Below are positions 15,681-19,286 of a stretch of DNA of 19,286 nt, one piece after another (within the stretch, counting starts at the first letter, position 1; every line of letters begins with the position of its first letter). This DNA is from JAQUQI01 sp041650035 (lineage in GTDB: Bacteria; Omnitrophota; Gorgyraeia; JABMRG01), in the NCBI GenBank assembly GCA_041650035.1, contig JBAZLY010000023.1:1-19286 (forward strand). The letters are read 5' to 3'. Under the pieces are notes generated by a model. The model had not been told where the DNA came from. It searched no databases and saw nothing but the letters and a program-made list of their open reading frames with translations. The position numbers were made by a program, and so were the translations under genes.

Positions 15681-17087
15681 ATGAGTCCTAAGCTAACCGA
15701 TATATTGTTGATACAATGCCCTCCATGGGATATAGACATGCCGCCTTTGGGGGTTTGCTATTTGGACGGTTATTTGAATAAATATTCACACGCGGCCTCC
15801 ATTCTTGATTTGAATATAATGTTATATAATAAAGCCGGCAGTGATCTAAAATATCTATGGGAGCAGAAAAGTTATGATTGGTGGGTAGACAGCGCGCTGT
15901 TTGAAACGACCTGGCTCAAGCTTAAGGATATCACGTTCTCCTGTATCAATGAGGCCTTAAGATGCTTTAACACTTCAAACATCGGCCTGTCGGTTAATTT
16001 CGCGGGGATCAAGCTGGCCTCGGAGGTGATTAAGTATATCCACTCGGTGGGTGAGGGGAAAAAGATCATAGTCGGGGGTTGGGCCTGCCAAAATGGACAC
16101 ATGCGGGGTTTATTCCCAAAAGGCCTGGTGGATGTTTTTGTGGTCGGCGAAGGGGAAGAGACCCTGGCAGATGTCCTGCAGTCGTTTGACGGATGTATGG
16201 AAAAAAGCCAAGTCCGCGGCGCGATCTTTGATAAGGAACCGGACTATATCTACAGGCAAAGGGAGCCGATAATAGATTTAGACTCCATACCTTGGCCCAC
16301 TTTTGCCGGTTTAGACTTAACTATGTATAAAAACAGGGGATTGCCGCTTTTTACCAGCAGGGGTTGCATAGGTAACTGCAGTTTTTGCAATGACCATTCA
16401 TCGTCAAAACCCTATCGTTTTCGCAGCGCCCAAAGTATATTTGACGAGATCAAATACCATGTAATAAATAATCACGCGGTGGATTTTAGTTTTAAGGACC
16501 TCCTTTGCAACGGTAATATTGAGCAGCTTGGCAGGCTATGTGATCTGATAATAAATTCGGGCCTGGACATAAAATGGGATTCCCAGGCTGTGGCGCGCGA
16601 GGAAATGACCTATGATTTTTTGCGCAAACTAAAAAAAGCAGGCTGTAACACCCTGATATATGGTGTTGAAAGTTTTTCTGACAATGTCCTGCGGAAGATG
16701 AAAAAAATATTTACTGCAAAAACAGCTGAAGACGTGATAATGGATACCTGCGCGGCCGGGATATACGCCTATGTTAATATAATAGTAGGCTTTCCGGGAG
16801 AGACTGAAGATGATTTTGTTCAGACATGCCGTGCCCTTGAGCGAATAAGTGTCAGCAGTTTTGTAAGGGTCGGGGCTATCAGCGTGTGCCTGATAAATTT
16901 CGGTTCTGAACTCAACACGCGCTATGAAGACTATGGCCTGATCCTGCCGGATGACACGACAATAAGGGCTAAGGAATGGGCCAGCTCCGACGGGAGTAAT
17001 ACATATGAAATAAGGAACGAAAGGGCGCGCAGGATACTGGGTTTGGTAGAAAAGCTCGGTTTGACTTATGCGACTACCACTATTTAG
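15681..17087 (+). CDS. B12-binding-domain radical SAM protein
   Basis: A 468-residue protein with the two-domain layout of cobalamin-dependent radical SAM enzymes. Residues 1-170 resemble a B12-binding Rossmann domain: PPLGVCYLDGYL (21-32), GGWACQNG (132-139) and VVGEGEETL (154-162). No DxHxxG is present, so the cobalamin would bind without that His ligand, as in many members. The radical SAM core has CIGNCSFC (229-236, Cys 229, 233, 236), GVESFSD (328-334) and GFPGETEDDF (370-379). Enzymes of this class carry out methylations and rearrangements on lipids, antibiotics and pigments, but the substrate here is unknown. The ATG has no clear ribosome site. It starts the radical SAM cluster. Confidence 0.88.
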   Translation: MSPKLTDILLIQCPPWDIDMPPLGVCYLDGYLNKYSHAASILDLNIMLYNKAGSDLKYLWEQKSYDWWVDSALFETTWLKLKDITFSCINEALRCFNTSNIGLSVNFAGIKLASEVIKYIHSVGEGKKIIVGGWACQNGHMRGLFPKGLVDVFVVGEGEETLADVLQSFDGCMEKSQVRGAIFDKEPDYIYRQREPIIDLDSIPWPTFAGLDLTMYKNRGLPLFTSRGCIGNCSFCNDHSSSKPYRFRSAQSIFDEIKYHVINNHAVDFSFKDLLCNGNIEQLGRLCDLIINSGLDIKWDSQAVAREEMTYDFLRKLKKAGCNTLIYGVESFSDNVLRKMKKIFTAKTAEDVIMDTCAAGIYAYVNIIVGFPGETEDDFVQTCRALERISVSSFVRVGAISVCLINFGSELNTRYEDYGLILPDDTTIRAKEWASSDGSNTYEIRNERARRILGLVEKLGLTYATTTI

Positions 17088-17094
17088 GCACAAT

Positions 17095-18279
17095 ATGGCG
17101 GAAGATCTTTTGCTCAAAGGTATACTGGACGGTTCCAGGGCTTTTACCGGCCCGGAGACCGTGCAATTTGACGTTACGAACAGGTGCAATAATAATTGCC
17201 TGTGTTGTTGGAACAGGTCCCCTCTTTTAGGCGCGCTTTCTGTGGAAAAAACAAAGGAGATAGGGTGCGAGCTGCCTTTTGACGTGGTTAAGAGGGTTAT
17301 TGAAGAGCTTAAAGATATGGGAACCAGGACATTGTTTTTTGCCGGCGGCGGTGAGCCTTTTATGCACCCTGATATCATGGGTATTCTCGAATGCGCCAAA
17401 TATCATGGCATGAAGGTATGCGTGAACACGAATTTTACCCTGCTGGATGAGAAAAGGGTCAAAAAGATCGTTGAATTAAAGGTGGATCATATCCATGTCA
17501 GCTTGTTGGCCGGCAGGCCCGAGAGTTACGCGCGTATGCATCCAAACAAGACAGAAGATACATTTTACAAACTGAAAGAATTATTACTCTATGCCGCTTA
17601 TGTAAAAAAAAAATATGGTCAGCACATGACCCCCCCCGCGCCGCATATCAATTTGTATTATGTGATAACCAATATCAATTTTATGGATATAAAAGAAATG
17701 GCGGAATTGGCCCAGGCCGTTGAGGCTGATAGCGTTGAGTTTACGCCTGTAGACATAATACCGGGCAAGACAGATATGCTCCTGCTTGATAAAGGGCAGA
17801 TAGAGGCGGTATCCAGGGATGTTAGGACGCAGCTGGTTCGCCTGGAAACGTATAGCAGTAAGGAAGGGCATATAAGGATTTTTATTGAACAATGCGAAAA
17901 TTTTTTAAAAAGGATAGCGTCTCCGCATGCCGCGGAAGGCAAATACGAACACGCCACGGTACCTATGCAGCCATGCTATACCGGATGGGCCTTCGCGAGG
18001 ATAAATGCCTCCGGCGAAGTAAACCCATGCCTGAAGGCCTCGCGTATCTGTGTGGGCAATATTTATCAAAGTCCTTTTTGCCGGATATGGAACGGTGAGA
18101 CCGAGCGCGCGTTTAGGGAAAAGTCGTTTTACCTGGATTTCAAGGACACTTATTTTTGCCAGATAGGTAATGACCCTGGTTGTGTTTCGGGGTGCCTGAA
18201 CAGCTGTGACAATATTCAGATAAACCTGGATATCCACAACAAATACAAGGACATATTAAAAAAACATGGACGGATTTGA
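17095..18279 (+). CDS. Radical SAM/SPASM domain protein, paralogue A
   Basis: A 394-residue radical SAM enzyme with CNNNCLCC (Cys 31, 35, 38 binding the cluster) followed by WNRSPLLG, then GGGEPFMHPDI (84-94). The C-terminal part starts with PCYTGWAFAR and has eight more Cys, as in SPASM domains that hold auxiliary iron-sulfur clusters. SPASM enzymes often modify peptides, but many act elsewhere; no substrate is seen. I chose the ATG at 17095, which aligns with the start of paralogue B; an in-frame ATG at 17068 would overlap the preceding gene by 20 nt. The gene contains an A10 run (17604-17613) and a C8 run (17630-17637) close together. Function is not recognised beyond the superfamily. Confidence 0.88.
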   Translation: MAEDLLLKGILDGSRAFTGPETVQFDVTNRCNNNCLCCWNRSPLLGALSVEKTKEIGCELPFDVVKRVIEELKDMGTRTLFFAGGGEPFMHPDIMGILECAKYHGMKVCVNTNFTLLDEKRVKKIVELKVDHIHVSLLAGRPESYARMHPNKTEDTFYKLKELLLYAAYVKKKYGQHMTPPAPHINLYYVITNINFMDIKEMAELAQAVEADSVEFTPVDIIPGKTDMLLLDKGQIEAVSRDVRTQLVRLETYSSKEGHIRIFIEQCENFLKRIASPHAAEGKYEHATVPMQPCYTGWAFARINASGEVNPCLKASRICVGNIYQSPFCRIWNGETERAFREKSFYLDFKDTYFCQIGNDPGCVSGCLNSCDNIQINLDIHNKYKDILKKHGRI

Positions 18280-19286
18280 CAGATTGATGAAGGATAGGGA
18301 CAGATTATTGTTAGCGACAGGTATATTGCGTCGGGAGAAGGCTTTTATAGGGCCCGAGGTCCTGCACATTGATCTTACAAACAAATGCAATTTTAACTGT
18401 ATTGCCTGCTGGTGCAGGTCGCCTCTGCTGGGGGATAAGTCGATGCCAGAGTGGGAGAAGAAACTAAGCCTGTCACTGGATGTGGTAAAAGGCATCTTTG
18501 ATGATTTGGGCCGCATGGGCGGCCTGCGTCAGGTAAAGATAGTGGGCGGCGGCGAGCCTTTTATGCACCCGGATATATTGCAGGTTATAAGGTATATCAA
18601 GGAAAAAGACAAGAATATCGAAATAGATATCAATACTAATTTCAGCCTTGTTGATGAAGGTATTGCCAAATGCCTGTTTGAGTTAGGCCTTGATTCTCTT
18701 ACGATAAGCCTTTGGGCGGGCACGCCGGCCACGTATGCCAGGGTCCATCCAAACCAGACCCAGGCCACATTTTACAAGATTAAGGATGCGCTAGTCCGTA
18801 TCGATAACATGAAAAAGGCGGCAGGCCGCCCGCGGCCGCGCGTCACTTTCCATAACGTTATTTTTAATCTGAATTATATGGATATGCGGGATATGATAGA
18901 TTTCGCCTTGGAGGTGAATGCCGATAATATACAATTCGTTCCTGTTGACACCGTAAAAGGCAAAACCGAGACACTCTTGCTTGACAGTGGCCAGAGGTCC
19001 GAACTGCTTGACAGCCTGCGGGGCATAAGGAAGAATTACGCTTCCGGAGACTGCCTGTACAAGAATAATGCCGGTAATGAGATTACCCTTTCTGATTTTG
19101 ATAGTTTTGTCAACCGCGTCGAGAGGATTAATATGTCCACTGGCGCTTATGATGAGGATGTAGTCGAACAGTATCCCTGCTATGCCGGATGGCTTTTTGC
19201 CAGGGTAATGGCAACCGGAGATGTCGTGCCTTGCTGCAAGGGGCACCGCATGCCTATGGGCAATGTGCACAAGAACAGTTTCAGGA
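18266..19286 (+). CDS. Radical SAM/SPASM domain protein, paralogue B, partial (3' end missing)
   Basis: Open to the window edge with 340 codons visible and no stop. It overlaps paralogue A by 14 nt; an in-frame ATG at 18287 is an alternative start. The cluster motif is CNFNCIAC (Cys 41, 45, 48), then WCRSPLLG, with GGGEPFMHPDI again. Further blocks shared with A are YARxHPN, PVDxxxGKT, LLLDxGQ, and PCYAGWLFAR at the start of the SPASM part, followed by the GDVVPCCKG stretch. The last visible segment (MGNVHKNSF) corresponds to VGNIYQSPF in A, so perhaps 60-80 residues are missing. It is the product of a tandem duplication with A. Substrate unknown. Confidence 0.85.
   Translation, partial: MDGFDRLMKDRDRLLLATGILRREKAFIGPEVLHIDLTNKCNFNCIACWCRSPLLGDKSMPEWEKKLSLSLDVVKGIFDDLGRMGGLRQVKIVGGGEPFMHPDILQVIRYIKEKDKNIEIDINTNFSLVDEGIAKCLFELGLDSLTISLWAGTPATYARVHPNQTQATFYKIKDALVRIDNMKKAAGRPRPRVTFHNVIFNLNYMDMRDMIDFALEVNADNIQFVPVDTVKGKTETLLLDSGQRSELLDSLRGIRKNYASGDCLYKNNAGNEITLSDFDSFVNRVERINMSTGAYDEDVVEQYPCYAGWLFARVMATGDVVPCCKGHRMPMGNVHKNSFR

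Noticed and set aside
16629..17399. 256-codon open frame on the - strand across the radical SAM gene junction
   Set aside because: It is antisense to two well-supported radical SAM genes, resembles no family, and is explained by their codon use.

Overview
The window reads as chromosomal DNA from a diderm (Gram-negative-type) bacterium. An LptF/LptG lipopolysaccharide-export permease pair implies an outer membrane, and two PilT-type ATPases imply type IV pili. Codon use is moderate in GC and rich in ATA and AGG. DUF6485, paired PilT genes and many radical SAM genes beside a membrane glycosyltransferase suggest an uncultured lineage such as Omnitrophota, but this is inference without a search. 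No phage, transposon, CRISPR array, tRNA or rRNA was seen. No gene-free stretch exceeds 300 bases; the largest are about 226 bp (15455-15680) and 186 bp (9262-9447), and both are divergent promoter regions.

Region 1 (1-6233, + strand) starts inside a sugar nucleotidyltransferase gene. It continues with metK, ahcY, two pilT-type genes and pfkA. ATGA stop/start overlaps join ahcY to pilT copy 1, and pilT copy 2 to pfkA. MetK makes S-adenosylmethionine and AhcY clears S-adenosylhomocysteine. The PilT copies are probable pilus-retraction motors. PfkA carries an Asp-to-Asn change in its usual GGDGS loop. A probable terminator overlaps the pfkA stop codon.

Region 2 (6356-9261, - strand) is a comF-lptF-lptG operon. 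A near-consensus promoter lies so close to comF that its mRNA is predicted to be leaderless. Region 3 (9448-13845, + strand) leaves divergently from the same intergenic region: class II aldolase, a stand-alone HD-GYP protein, a Na/Pi cotransporter-PhoU fusion, a Cys-rich DUF6485 protein, a possible 27-residue membrane peptide, and a TIGR01212 (YhcC-like) radical SAM protein.

Region 4 (13958-19286) has a membrane glycosyltransferase on the - strand. Divergent from it, behind a perfect-consensus promoter, is a compact radical SAM cluster: one B12-binding-type enzyme followed by two paralogous radical SAM/SPASM enzymes, the second cut by the window edge. The three genes overlap or nearly touch, so they are probably one transcript. 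Their substrate is unknown. This cluster is the best candidate for an undescribed pathway in the window.
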